NCBI GenBank assembly: GCA_029961685.1
Contig: JARWKL010000005.1
Coordinates: forward strand, 44,528,211 to 44,592,210
DNA: 64,000 bases
Direction of reading: 5' to 3'
Source: Aristolochia californica
Taxonomy: Eukaryota; Streptophyta; Magnoliopsida; Piperales; Aristolochiaceae
Shown piece by piece: positions 33,830 through 45,366 of this stretch. Below the pieces are notes generated by a model. The model was given only the letters and a program-made list of their open reading frames with translations. It was not told where the DNA came from and made no database searches. The position numbers and the translations under genes were made by a program. The stretch's first letter is position 1. Each line of letters begins with the position of its first letter.

Positions 33830-34470
33830 GGTGACGGGTCAAAATAATAGTTGCCAAAGGACAAGCCTTAAATTTCAAATTTGTAAGGATGTTGTCTCTT
33901 TCTTCATAAATCACAATAAAGAGAAATCGAATGAAAAATCCATGACGAAGAGGAAAGCAGTCAGCATTGAGCTTCCTACAGTGTCAGCTTGCTGCAGTGT
34001 CTTTAGGCAGGCCGTGTTACACGAGGCAGATTCATCGTAACCTCGCGCTTCACGGATTTGCACAGAAACAAGAAGACTAGGACCAGATGTTCCTTTTTTT
34101 TCTCCAATGGCTGCTGCCGACCGGGACCACTACCTTCTTCATCGAACGGAACTTTCCGTCAAAACCTTCTATTTTCCTATACTTGACACGCTTTCTCTCC
34201 TTCATCTTGACATAGGTCTCAACTCCTATACTAAGGATGTCATCTTTCTCCATAAATCACAATAAAGAGACATCGAACGAAAGAATGCAGTCAGCATTGA
34301 GGCTTCCTCCATCGTCAGCTTGCTGCAGTGTCTTAAGGCAGGCCGTGTTACACGAGGAAGATTCATCTTACCCTTGCGATTCACAGTTTTGCACGGAAAC
34401 GTGAAGAGTAAAACCAGATGTTGCTCATTTTCCTGGTGTTTTGCTTGAGAAACGATTCACAGGCCTTCGC
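33830..34470 (+). promoter_or_regulatory. TPS-A' upstream region with duplicated module
   Basis: AGTGGTGACGGGTCAAAATA and CATAAATCACAATAAAGAGA open a module that is repeated: CATAAATCACAATAAAGAGA and CAGTCAGCATTGAG (33904-34080), then again at 34245-34420, each followed by AGGCCGTGTTACACGAGG. Related text lies upstream of TPS-B (22205-22350) and of TPS-D (24150-24180). It is probably non-coding promoter or leader sequence. Confidence 0.5.
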
Positions 34471-34472
34471 TG

Positions 34473-34480
34473 TATATAAA
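34473..34480 (+). promoter_or_regulatory. TATA box of TPS-A'
   Basis: TATATAAA, 121 bases before the ATG at 34594. TPS-A has TACATAAA here and lacks the 83 bases that follow. Confidence 0.65.
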
Positions 34481-34593
34481 ACATCCGACTCCACCTCTGA
34501 TCTCAATATCATCAAACACTTTGATCTATCCACGGTTTACCCAAGCTACTCGGTGCCAAATAAGTCGTGAGAGGTCCATCCCCACCATCCCCA

Positions 34594-36886
34594 ATGATGT
34601 TGGTGTTTTCGGCTTATAGACCAACCTTTCCTGGCCGCGCGGCTGCCTTGCACATCGCCCAAAATACGAGCAGGCGTGTACAAATCTCACTTCCTACCAA
34701 AACGTCTGTCCCTTACGAGCAGGTGATATTGATCTCTTATTTCTCATTATGCCTATTTAATTTACTCTGGCTTCATTATCTTCCTCTGGCTAATTTAATC
34801 TGGACAATGCTTATAGGACGACCTACGCGTCAAGCAGGCGGAGAAAGTGAAGCGAGTCAGGGACATGATCCTGGAATCAGCTGATCATTATTGATTGGAG
34901 CATGCGAAATTAATCGACACCCTTCAACGATTGGGCATAGATCATCACTTCCGCGAAGAGATTGCACTGCATCTGGGTCTCTGCTATGAACATATCATGA
35001 GTGGTGACAGTGCCAGAGACAGCTTGTACGATGTTGCAATTGCTTTCCGCTTGCTGCGGCAACATGGTTACTATGTATCTCCAAGTAATTAAGTCCTTTT
35101 CAATTCAGTTTTTGTTGGGCACATTATTCAGCTCTGAAAATTAACAGGAAGCTGCCAAACAGATGTGTTTGATAGGTTTCGAGATGGGATGGGCAGATTT
35201 AAACTGCAGCTGAGTGACGATGTAATGGGACCGTTGGCGTTATACGAAGCTTCTTATCTTGCGATAGAAGAGGAAGATGCACTCGTGGAAGCTGCAGATT
35301 TCGCTGGTAAACAAATTGTGGCGAGGTTGCCGACGATGGGATCTGGTCTGGCAAAGAGAGCTAAGTATGCTTTGAACAATCCCATTCGCATGACCTTACC
35401 CAGCTTTGGCACCAAGTTCTATCTGGAAAACTCCAAATTAGGAGCCACGGGGAAGACCGGAGTCCTCCACGAACTAGCCAAACTCAGTTTCAACTCTGCA
35501 CAGTTCATGCACCTGGAAGAACTGAGGAGCGTTCGGCAGTAAGCAGCAATAACTCCATTAATGGTCTGTCACTTTAGCTGTAGATTGGTCTAATTTGTTC
35601 CATTAATTTGGACTAATAGGTGGTGGAATGATCTCGGAGTGGCCAAGGAACTCAAGTTTGCAAGGAACCAGCCCCTGAAATGGTTTATGTCGTCGCTGGC
35701 CCTCGTTCCCAACGCAAAATTTTCCAAATATAGAATTGAGCTCACTAAACCTATTTCATTTCTCTACGTAATCGACGACATCTTTGACACTTACGGGTCA
35801 CTCGACGAACTCATTCTCTTCGCTGAAGCAGTAAACAGGTAACTATTTTTACCCAACAACCCACTGCAATTACAACAAATAATCCTGAAATTATGGTTAA
35901 CTTACCGGCAAATTATAGATGGAGCATCGACGGAATCGACAGTTTGCCGGGATACATGAAGATATGCTTCTCGGCTCTCTACAACACATAAGATCCACAA
36001 AGAGCATGGATGGAACCCATAGACACGCTAAGGAAATCGGTACGTAAGAGCTCAAAGACGACGTTCGTGGTAGAGTGTATGTCCTTTCCGACTGAAATTG
36101 TTTACGGTTTTAACTGATATGTGCGAGTGTAAATATTCCAGTGGGCCGCACTGTGCGATGCATTTCTAGTAGAAGCAAAGTGGTTCAGCATGGGACATTT
36201 GCCAACGACAGACGAGTACCTGAGAAACGGATTTATCAGCACGGGGTTGCCCATGGTGCTTCTTCATCTGCTTTCATTGTTGGGTGAAGGAGCATCTTTT
36301 GACAGCAGCAACCTCCATTGCGGAATGCCCGTCCTTATCTCATCTCCTGCAACTATTCTTCGCCTCTGGGATGATCTGGGAAGTGCCAAGGTAAGAAGAG
36401 AGAAGCAAGTGCTCAAAACTGTCAACTCCTCTGCCTGATTAGATTAGATTATTTCTTGGTAGCTAGTTTCACCGTCTTCTCTAACAAACAATTTGGTACT
36501 CTTTTATTTGTCTAACAAATATTCATGGACGGCCTTTGAAGGATGAGAAACAACAAGGGTATGACGGCTCCTATTTGAACTGCTACCTAAAAGAAAACGG
36601 GAATTCTTTACAAGTTGAAATGGCACGAGAACATGTGGTGCATCTGATCAGGGGAGAGTGGAAGAAACTCAACAAGGCGTGCCTCTCTCCCAATTCCTTT
36701 TCTCCAGCTTTCACATCAGGCTCACTCAACGCCGCTCGAATGGTTCAAGTTATGTACAGTTATGACGATGATCATCGCCTTGAGTCACTCGAACAACACA
36801 CCGACTACTTACTAGGAGAACGCTCGGGATCAATAGATTTTACCCATAGATCATATACACGCGAACTGGATTTACAACAAGGTTAA
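34594..36886 (+). pseudogene. TPS-A': TPS-g type terpene synthase, nonsense codon and 17-bp deletion
   Basis: Same seven-exon plan as TPS-A: 34594-34722, 34817-35084, 35163-35538, 35620-35838, 35919-36039, 36142-36390 and 36542-36886. Exons 3-7 are nearly identical to TPS-A, and both DDIFDTYG and DDLGSAKDE are kept. Intron 1 has a normal GT donor (GAGCAG|GTGATA). Two lesions stand out. TGA at 34892-34894 in exon 2 stands where TPS-A has TCA. In exon 5, 17 bases are missing after TACAACAC, giving TAA at 35989-35991, and a further base is missing ~25 bases on (GGAACCC versus GGAATCCC). The protein would stop after about 68 residues, so loss of function is very likely. Confidence 0.9.
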
Positions 36887-37589
36887 CATATCATATTTCT
36901 GGAACTTGATGCTTTCCAATAGACAATCCGACAAATTGGAACTTTACAGGATGTGTTGACTCATGTAAGTTAACATTGAGATACATATTCATGTTAGATT
37001 ATGGAGCTGTATAATGGTCAGTAATCTATTTTCAGTGACTGGTATCAGGTGGGAAAGACGAGATAGAGAGACGTCTCAGGTGGGAAAGACGGTATCTCGA
37101 CGACGACAAGGAAGAGTCAGAGACATTGTTTTTTGTCTCGAAGACTGATATGTCTCAGGATTACAACCAGGTGCTGAAGTTGATCTGCAAGGCGCAACTC
37201 GCTAAGAAAAGAAAACCCATCAGGTGAGGGAAGAGGGGAAGGCAACGAAGCGACGAGAGAGGAAAATTTGAGACTTGAATTTTCCAACAGGAAGATGACA
37301 GAGCGATGGGAGATCAAAATTGTCGAGGCCAAGGTCCAATGGGCAGATCCATCTAAGTTGTAGCGACAGCGGAAGCAGAGTAGGAGTAGTGCAACAAGGC
37401 TGTCAACGTTGCGACAACGGTGATGTAGCTTGCAGATGTCGACGATCCATGGCACAACTACAACGGTGAAAGAGGGGTTCCCTGTTGAAAAAAACACAAG
37501 AAATGCAATCAGGGAGACAGGGGATTGACGAGGACTTCTGATACAATGTAAGATTTAATTAAAAGAGACAATAATCAAGCTATAACAAT
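36887..37589 (-). mobile_element. TPS-A' 3' flank and truncated minus-strand copia relic
   Basis: After ~130 bases shared with the TPS-A flank, two deletions relative to unit 1 (about 1.35 and 1.45 kb) join GGTCAGTAATCTATTTTCAG to the leader region of the minus-strand copia relic (counterpart of 13590-14100). The decayed primer site TTCTGATACAATG and TGTAAGATTTAATTAA follow near 37535-37560. No gene is present. Confidence 0.6.
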
Positions 37590-38133
37590 ATTCATCCACT
37601 TTCTTTCTCAGCGATTTTCACTCAAGGATCTTGGGTCCTTGACTTATTTTCTCGAAATTGAAGTTGTTCCTCATTCTCGAGGAATGCTTCTATCTCAATG
37701 CAGGTATATTTTTTATCTACTTGCTCGAACATGCATGAAAAATACAAATTTTGTAACTATGCCTCTTGCCACATCATCTATACTTACACTTTAGTCTGGC
37801 ATGACACTCTCTGATCCATCTGAATATTGGAGTGTTGTTGGTAGTATCCAAAACTTGTCTCTTACGTGCCCTAACATTAGTTAAGTGAGAATAAGTTAGT
37901 TTAGTTTATGCATTGCCCTACTACTAACCCTTTGGATGCTGTTAAGTGCTTGTTGCGATATCTTTGTCGGACTATGGATCATGGTATTGTCTTACATCTA
38001 TAATCTTCTTTGTCTTTTTATGCATTATCTGATTCTAACAAGGCAGGAAACAAGGGAGATTTTACTTCAACATGTGCCTATTTTGTTTACCTAGGTCGCA
38101 ATCCTATATCTTGGAGTTCTAAGAAGCAACAGA
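37590..38133 (+). pseudogene. Ty1/copia pol relic, second copy, truncated
   Basis: Counterpart of 14127-14673. The same reverse transcriptase and RNase H scraps are present (NKGDFTSTCAYFVYLGRNP). It breaks at AAGAAGCAACAGA, where the rearranged Harbinger derivative begins. Confidence 0.7.
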
Positions 38134-40099
38134 TCTTCATCTTCATCTTCATCTTATGCATCTACATGATCTTCATCTTTGAAATGGGTGTTAGTATGGA
38201 CAAGTTCATCTTTGAAATCTTCGAAATATGGTGTTTAGTGTGAACAACTTCATCTTCATCTTCATCTTCATCTTCAAAATTTAAAACCATAGATTTTATT
38301 AATTATAAAAATAAGTTAATTAAACCAAGTGTTTGAGTTAATAATATTTTAATTACCACTATTAAATTACTAATACAATAGAGTAAATAAAAAATAAATA
38401 TGATTAATGAATAAAAAAGTATTATATTAATAACATAAAATAGGATTTTTTACATGATATTAATTAATAAAATATTTTGACAAAATTAAAAGTAATTAAT
38501 TAATCAAATGCATACTTTAATTATATTTTATTTACCAGAGACTTAAATATGAAGTTTCATATAGTAATAATATTGAACAAAAATAATAAATAAATACATA
38601 TACAACTTTATTAATAACCTAAAATAAAGATTATTCTAATAACGAGTTCGTGCCTTTAATATTAAAATCATCAAGTTACAAGTTTAGTACATATAAACGA
38701 TACATGTTCAAAAGTAATAAGATACAACCATCATTTATCGTTCCACATGGAAGTCGATATGGCATCTCGAAATTGTGCAGCTCTTGTGGATTCTAATGCA
38801 CTCTGCCTCCGAAAGCATGTTACTTGGCTACCTACATCCTCAAGATCATCGTAATCGTCGTTGTCTGTATACATTTTACATAAAATTGGACATGACCTCT
38901 ACATAAAATTAGGCATAACCTATATATATAATACATGTATAAGATTGGGCATAACCTCTTCTTAAAATTGAGCATAATTTATGTATATAATACTTGTATA
39001 AAATTCGGCATGACCTCTATTTAAAATTGGGCATAATCAATATACATAATACCTGCATAAACACTCCATAAACACTCCATAAAATTGTCTATACATTCCA
39101 TAAACACTCCATGAAATTGTTTATACACTCCATAAAATAGTCTAAACACTCCATACAATGCTTAACATTATAAATAAACTCCATACAATAATCAAACACA
39201 ACAAAATTAAATGAATTATCACTATCAATTTACATCACCCAAATAAAAACTATAAATCCATTATAAATTTACAAACTATAGTTGTTTCTCTTCATGCTAG
39301 TTGTTCCTCACCCATTTCCCTCTATGAACTGATCTCCAAATCTTCCCCTTCATTGATCTTTCTCTTGTCTCCTTCAATACTGCAATTGTTACATCATCCG
39401 CATTTCCCTGACCTGCAAGTAAGAACATCCAAAATAAATCCGTGATTATGGTAAAAAAAAAAAAGGGCCAATTCTTTATTAGTTTACTTTGTAAAAATTT
39501 AAAAATTCTGAATAGGGATATAAATATTGCCTTGATGAGACATTCTCAAGCAGGCCTCCGGACTCAAAAATCTCCTACAAAAAAATAAGATTGAAAAATA
39601 AATTCTTACACAGTGATTGAAATGGCATTGGTCAACAAGTTCTCAATAATATCAAAAGTAGGATATATCAATCACAAGTAGCTGTCTATAAGGCAAATCA
39701 AATACAACACTAAATTAATAAAAAAATAGGGTTTAGACTTACCTTATGAAATTTGAGGAAAATCAAAGCCGAAGGGTTAAATCGAAACCACAAAAAAAGA
39801 AAATACCATATGGTGGATATGTATAACACCTGAATCTCCTCACCACATGGCAAAAATATTCCATAACACTTCAAAAATCCTCAACAACATTCTAAAATAT
39901 TTCAAAATTAATTAAACTATTTTCACTATTGCATATGCACTAAACAATGAGAAAACACACACATCAAGTCCAAATTCACCGAACACCCCTAGTAGAGCCC
40001 CATATAACTTCGCAATCACTACGAATTGTACCTCGTCAGTGATGGGGGTCGGGTTTCGTTGGCTAATAGATGCCCATGTACGCGACTCTGCATTCTTTA

Positions 40100-40560
40100 A
40101 ATTGGACTAAAAAACCACTAATAAAACCTAAACCATAAACCATCAAACCCTAAAGTCAAACCCTATCACCTACTAAACTCTAAACCCTAAACACTAATGC
40201 CATAACATGGTACCCTAAACCTTAGAAGCCCTAAACCCTAAACCCTACACCATAGTTCCAGACCCTAAACCCAAAAAACCCTAGAGCTTAAAAACACAAA
40301 ACCCCTAAACCCATAAAAACCCTAAACACTAATTTCAGAACTTAATACCTTAAAAGCCCTAAACTTTACACCCTAAACCCAAAAAACCCTAGAGCTTAAA
40401 AACACTAAACCCCCTAAACCTTAAAAACCCTAATCCTTAAAATACCCTAAATCCTTAACCATAAACCCTAAACCCTAATTATAGGACCCTTAAATACCAA
40501 GCAACAAACCCTAAAAATAATCCCTAACACGAATCAAGAATTTAGACCCTAAACCATAAC
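40100..40560. repeat. Degenerate telomere-like (CCCTAAA)n tract
   Basis: Many CCCTAAA and near variants (CCTAAAC, CCCTAATC, CCATAAACC) over ~450 bases. The best perfect stretch is CCCTAAACCCTAAACCCTA at about 40229. It lies in the leader intron of the minus-strand Harbinger derivative, next to AATTAGGGTTTAGG, so it probably grew from the AAACCCTAA present in every copy. Confidence 0.75.
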
Positions 40561-41152
40561 CCTAAATCCCACAATTATGCACAAATAACCACCAATTAGG
40601 CACTGAAAATAAATTTAAATCAAATAAAACACTAATTTAATGAAAAAAATTAGGGTTTAGGCATACCTTCTGAAATTTGGGGAAAATCGAAGCCGAAGGG
40701 TGAAATCGATGCCGAATGGGGAAATCGATGCCTAATCGAAGTAAAAATTAAGCAATTGATGCCCAAATGTCCAAAATCGAAGAAAATTGAAATGGAAAAG
40801 GGGAAATCGAATGAAATCGGAAGGTATTTTCGGGGGAAAGGAGAATAGCTAGAGAGAGAAGGGAGTGGGAGGCTGAAAGGGAGAAGACAGAGAAGAAAGG
40901 GAGGTCGGGAGGGATAAGAGAGAGAGAAGCGAGAGAGAGCGAGTCCGAGAGAAGAGAGGGAGTCACGGAGACGAGAGAGGCGGTGCGAGAGAGAGGGCGA
41001 GGCCGAGAGAAAACCGAGAGATGAGGTCGGAGACGAGAGGGAGCTGAGACGGTGGTCGGAGACGAAAATTCGATCGATTTTATGGCAGCAGAACGTCGGG
41101 GGCACAAGGTGACAAGAGAGAGGAAGAAAAAATGAGAAATGACGACGTGTGA

Positions 41153-41156
<4 letters not shown>

Positions 41157-41186
<30 letters not shown>
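41157..41186. repeat. Poly-G tract
   Basis: A run of nearly 30 G at the start of the CT-rich leader (minus strand). It is the counterpart of the C-runs at ~850 and ~41656 in the other Harbinger copies. Confidence 0.9.
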
Positions 41187-41187
<1 letters not shown>

Positions 41188-41411
41188 GCGAGGAGAGAGA
41201 GGAGAAAAAGCCAGCGTCGCACGTCCTTCAACTCAAAGAAGATCAAACAAGGCCTTCTTCGAGATGAAGAAAATTAAACCGTGGAGATGAAGGACCCCTT
41301 CATCCCCTGCATCGAGATGAAGCTTCATCTGTGCTCCACTAACGACTTCAAGTGTTGAAGGGCGTTATGCGGTTGAAGATCATCTCGTCCTTCAAGTTGA
41401 CTAACCCCCCC

Positions 41412-41459
41412 TTAGATGAATTACTCCCGCATTACTTAGTTAATTAGATTAAGGGGTTA
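41412..41459. mobile_element. Left remnant of the second MITE copy
   Basis: TTAGATGAATTACTCCCG up to AAGGGGTTA matches 15343-15390 of the unit 1 MITE. Its first ~25 bases are replaced by the Harbinger derivative that ends at 41411. Copy B is inserted right after the TTA at 41457-41459, and the MITE continues at 48624. Confidence 0.75.
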
Positions 41460-42294
41460 GGAGGGGTTAGTCCACAATTAAGTGGAATGAATTCCCCCCG
41501 CATTACCTAGTTCATCCCACTTATGGCGTTAGTCCAGAATGACTTGAATTGAAGTAAGATAACACCATTTCATCTCCTCAGGCAAAAACGACGAAAATCT
41601 GATTCCGCCCTTTTTTTCAAGTCATCCACTTACCACGAGTGACGGCGTCGCTTCTCCCCCCCCCCCCCCCCCCCCCCGAAACTAAAAATCCCGCTCATTT
41701 CCTCTTCTCCTCTCCTCTCGCTCAGCCTTCGTCTCCCGACGAATTTTTTCGCCCGACTTCTTCTCTCTTTTTCGCTGTCTCTGCTCGCTCAGCTCTCGTC
41801 TACTCGTTCTGCTCCTCTCGCTCGGCGCTCGTCTTCGTTCTCTGCTCCCTCTGCTGTATTTGCTCCCTCTCTCTTGTTATCTGTCGTTTTCGCCCCATCT
41901 CCCTCTCTCGTCTCTTTCTCTCTCGGCCTTTCTCTTCCCTCTCCCTCTCTCTCTCCCTCTCTCTTTTCCCTCTAGGCCTCCATCTCTTTTCACTCTCGGC
42001 CTCCCTCTTCCTTCTCGTTCTCGCTCTTCTCTTTCCTCCTCCCCTGATTTCCTTTGATTTAACCTATTCTGGTTTCGACATCCTTCGATTTTCGACAGTT
42101 AGGCGTCGATTTCTTCCATTGGGCTTACATTTCCCCATTCGGCGGTGATTTCCCCCAAATTTCAGAAGGTAATCCGAAACCTAATTTTTTTTTCAACTAA
42201 TTTAGTTTTGTGTTTGAGTTAATTTTAATTTTTGTGCGTAATTTATCTTGATTGTGGCCAAATTAATTCCAATAATATCACATTCATTGAAGCT

Positions 42295-42899
42295 GTTTTT
42301 ATCTTTCATAAACTTGTGATCGCATTTATTTCTTATACTGTTTATCAGCAATAACTCTACAACCATCACAGAAGTGACTTGTTCCGACTCTAAACATAAC
42401 TCCCCTTTTATTAGTTGGTTTGTTACAGATTTGATTGTGCCCCAATAAATAATTTGGAAGAGTATTGACTAAGAGAACTGTAACGTTTCCTCGTTTGCTT
42501 TTAAAAAATTTAAAAAATGCTCAAAGATGGTTGCTGCAACCCCTATCTTAAAACAAGAGTTGGTAAAAAGAAAATTGGCCGGACTCTAAAATCTGAGATT
42601 TATAACCGAATGGGCATATATCTTGGAGATAACATGGGGATGTAAGAAAGAGTATGTCGATAGGGACATACTCAGGAGAGTAAATTTGATGATGATATAT
42701 ATGTAGCAGGTTCAGCTACTACCCTTGGTATGAACCTTTAAAATCTGAGAGTATTGAAAAGGGGGAATTAAAGATCTAGAAAGTAAAATGCCCTGCAGAG
42801 AGATGTGCTATGAAGATAATACTCAAAAAACTTTCTTTTATTCTTTTCTAAGATTTGAGAGTTGCACATAATAGTGGCCAGCACTTGATGGATCAAGAG
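42295..42899. other. Unrecognised insert in the copy B leader intron
   Basis: Differs from the insert at the same place in copy A and adjoins the PPR fragment. It may be intron or flank of the captured PPR gene. I see no motif. Confidence 0.35.
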
Positions 42900-43256
42900 C
42901 AGAAATCTATTTTGCTGCATATTGTCCTAACTTTATATTCTTAAGGAATTTGCAGGCACTTAAGAGTGCCCACCACATTGTTACTTCTGGTTTTATTAGC
43001 ATACTTTCAACAAACTGATAAGCATCTGTCAAGTACCCAGCTCGGCCTAGAAGAACTACCACACAATCATAATGTTGTTGACTAGGTTCTATGCCATGGT
43101 CTCTCTTCATGAAATGAAAATATTTCCATCCTTCTTCCACAAGATCTTAAACACAGAATGAGCATGCTCCAAGCTTCCACACTTTGCATACATGTCAATA
43201 AGAGCCGTATTAACAAACATATCAGCTGTAAAGTCACTGCCTTTAACAAGTTTATT
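42900..43256 (-). pseudogene. PPR (PLS class) gene fragment captured inside Harbinger copy B
   Basis: On the minus strand, 43253-43141 reads DMFVNTALIDMYAKCGSLEH then AHSVF, a canonical PPR motif. 43146-42907 reads EEGWKYFHFMKRDHGIEPS, HYDCVVVLLGRAGYLTDA, then MWWALLSACKFLKNIKLG and a TAG stop, the region that precedes and begins the E domain. The two parts are in different frames, and the motif normally between them (about 50 residues) is missing, so it is internally deleted. PPR proteins bind organelle RNA; this fragment cannot do so. It lies antisense to the transposon and joins the first 298-bp unit at about 43257. Confidence 0.85.
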
Positions 43257-44286
43257 TTAGTCATCTGCAATGAAATTAGTTAGATTAATTTTGAAATATT
43301 TTAGAATGTTGTTGAATATGTTAGAAGTGCTATGGAATGTTTATGTCATGTGGTGAGGAGATTTTGGAGTTATAAATATCCACGACATGGTCCAATTGAA
43401 ACAAGGCTGAGTCGCCTACACGGGCGTCCATTAGCCAACGAAACCTGACCCCCATCAATGACGATGTACGGTTCGTAGTGACTGCGAAGTCATATGGGGA
43501 TCTACCAGGGGTGTTCGGTGAATTTGGACTTCATGAGTTTGTTTTTGCATTGTTCTAGTCATCTGCAATGAAATTAGTTAGATTAATTTTGAAATGTTTT
43601 AGAATGTTGCTGAATATGTTTGAAGTGTTATGGAATGTTTATGTCATGTGGTGAGGGGATTTTGGAGTTATAAATATCCACCACATGGTCCAATTCAAAC
43701 AAGGCTGAGTCGCCTACACGGGCGTCCATTAGCCAACGAAACCCGACCCCCATCAATGACAATGTACGGTTCGTAGTGACTGCGAAGTCATATGGGGCTC
43801 TACCAGGGGTGTTCGGGGAATTTGGACTTCATGAGTTTGTTTTTGCATTGTTCTAGTCATCTGCAATGAAATTAGTTAGATTAATTTTGAAATGTGTTAG
43901 AATGTTGTTGAATATGTTTGAAGTGCTATGGAATGTTTATGTCATGTGGTGAGGAGATTTTGGAGTTATAAATATCCACCACATGGTCCAATTCAAACAA
44001 AGCTGAGTCGCCTACACGGGCATCCATTAGCCAACGAAACCCGACCCCCATCAATGACGATGTACAGTTCGTAGTGACTGCGAAGTCATATGGGGCTCTA
44101 CCAGGGGTGTTCGGTGAATTTGGACTTCATGAGTTTGTTTTTGCATTGTTCTAGTCATCTGCAATGAAATTAGTTAGATTAATTTTGAAATGTGTTAGAA
44201 TGTTGTTGAATATGTTTGAAGTGCTATGGAATGTTTATGCCATGTGGTGAGGAGATTTTGGAGTTATAAATATCCACCACATGGTA
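43257..44286 (+). repeat. 298-bp tandem monomers with TATA boxes, copy B (about 3.4 units)
   Basis: TATAAATA at 43371, 43669, 43967 and 44265, exactly 298 apart. The last is 130 bases before the ORF1 ATG (44395). There is one monomer fewer than copy A, and the array truncates at the same point after the final TATA segment. Confidence 0.85.
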
Positions 44287-44394
44287 TTTTGTTATTTGTT
44301 GGTTGTGTTTCTGTGTGTTCCTAGTTACTACGACGAGTAATGGTTGTCTGATAAAAAAAATTTCCATGACGACCATCTCGGATTTAGATTATAA

Positions 44395-45366
44395 ATGGTT
44401 GGAAGAAGACAACAAACTCCTCGATCATATGACATTTGGACCTTCGATGATGACAACAAAAAGCTCGATCTGTTGGTTGAGCAAGTCAATATGGGGAATA
44501 GGATGCCTAATGGGGTTTGGAAGCATGAAGTATATTTGGACTGTGTCAATAGGTTCAATGAAGACACAGCTAATAAAAAAACTGTTGAGCAGCTCAAGAA
44601 TCGAACAAGATCATGGAAGAAAACTTACCAAGCAGTAACAAGTTGTCTCAACACTAGTGGGTTCGGTTGGGATGCAACCACACATCGAGTTACTGCATGT
44701 CATTCTGTATGGCAAGACTATATCAAGGTCAGTAAATTATGATTGACTGTAAAACATTTTGTATGTTTTCCGCATTACTAGAACTCTATGCCAAGTCGTT
44801 TAAATGATGTTTTATCCTTGTAGAAGCATACAGAAGCTGAAAAGTATACACAACAAGGTTGCCCTCTTTATGACAAATTGGCTTTGGTAGTGGGAAACTC
44901 AATAGCCATGGGGAGAACAAGTCAAACTGACGAAGACATGTGCAATGATGTCCAACATCAGGAAGAAAATGAGCGCATGGACATGCTCGAGGATGTCGAT
45001 TTAGGTAGAGATACTCCTTCGCCATTCTTTACAGAAAATGAGTCGGCACCTGATCAGTCTCCAAGTACTAACCCGTCAAGTTCAAGTCGTCATAGAAAGA
45101 GACCACAAATGGCCACCGATGATACTATTATGTTCGCTGATACAATGACAAGAATTGCCACCCTACTGCAATCTCTACAATCTAAAAATGATAAAACCAC
45201 CGAAGAGAATTGGTATGAAGCACTCACAGAAATCCCGGACCTGTCGGTAGAGATGAAGTTTCGCGCTCCTCTATTGTTAGATACACCAATGAAGAAGGAC
45301 ATGTTTACGAAGTTGCCAATGGAAGAGCGAATTAATTGGCTTAAATATTGTGCTGGTGAAATGTAG
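44395..45366 (+). CDS. Harbinger ORF1: Myb/SANT-like protein, intact
   Basis: Exons 44395-44727 and 44824-45366 with a GT-AG intron, phase 0, encode about 291 residues without interruption. The N-terminal ~110 residues form the Myb/SANT-like domain (IWTFDDDNKKLDLLVEQVN, NGVWKHEVY, RSWKKTYQAV, STSGFGWD, SVWQDYI). An acidic linker (MLEDVDLGRDTPS), a basic RHRKRP cluster (possible nuclear signal) and a C-terminal conserved region (NWYEALTEIPDLS, EERINWLKYCAG) follow. It is probably the accessory DNA-binding protein that acts with the transposase. It ends three residues earlier than the copy A frame, at a TAG that should be harmless. The last promoter-like monomer is 130 bases upstream. Confidence 0.85.

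Larger units (their letters stand above)
38134..41411 (-). mobile_element. Rearranged Harbinger deletion derivative, minus strand
   Basis: Read on the minus strand, the right end starts GGGGGGGTTAGTCAACTTGA at 41411 and has the CT-rich leader and the AAATTTCAGAAG|GTATGCC exon end (~40670). A telomere-like tract and a single diverged 298-type unit follow (39820-40110, with CGAAACCCGACCCCCATC). A second partial leader end lies near 39720-39790 and the transposase C-terminus near 38740-38860. A piece of the hAT element (inverse of ~28900-29330) and exon-like text of unknown origin are embedded at 38870-39420. The core of ORF1 and the transposase is gone. The left end (CTTCATCTTCATC repeats) is abrupt and no target duplication is seen. 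Confidence 0.65.

Noticed and set aside
40100..40560. Chromosome end or telomere fusion
   Set aside because: The CCCTAAA units are degenerate and embedded in transposon intron sequence, with genes and elements continuing on both sides.
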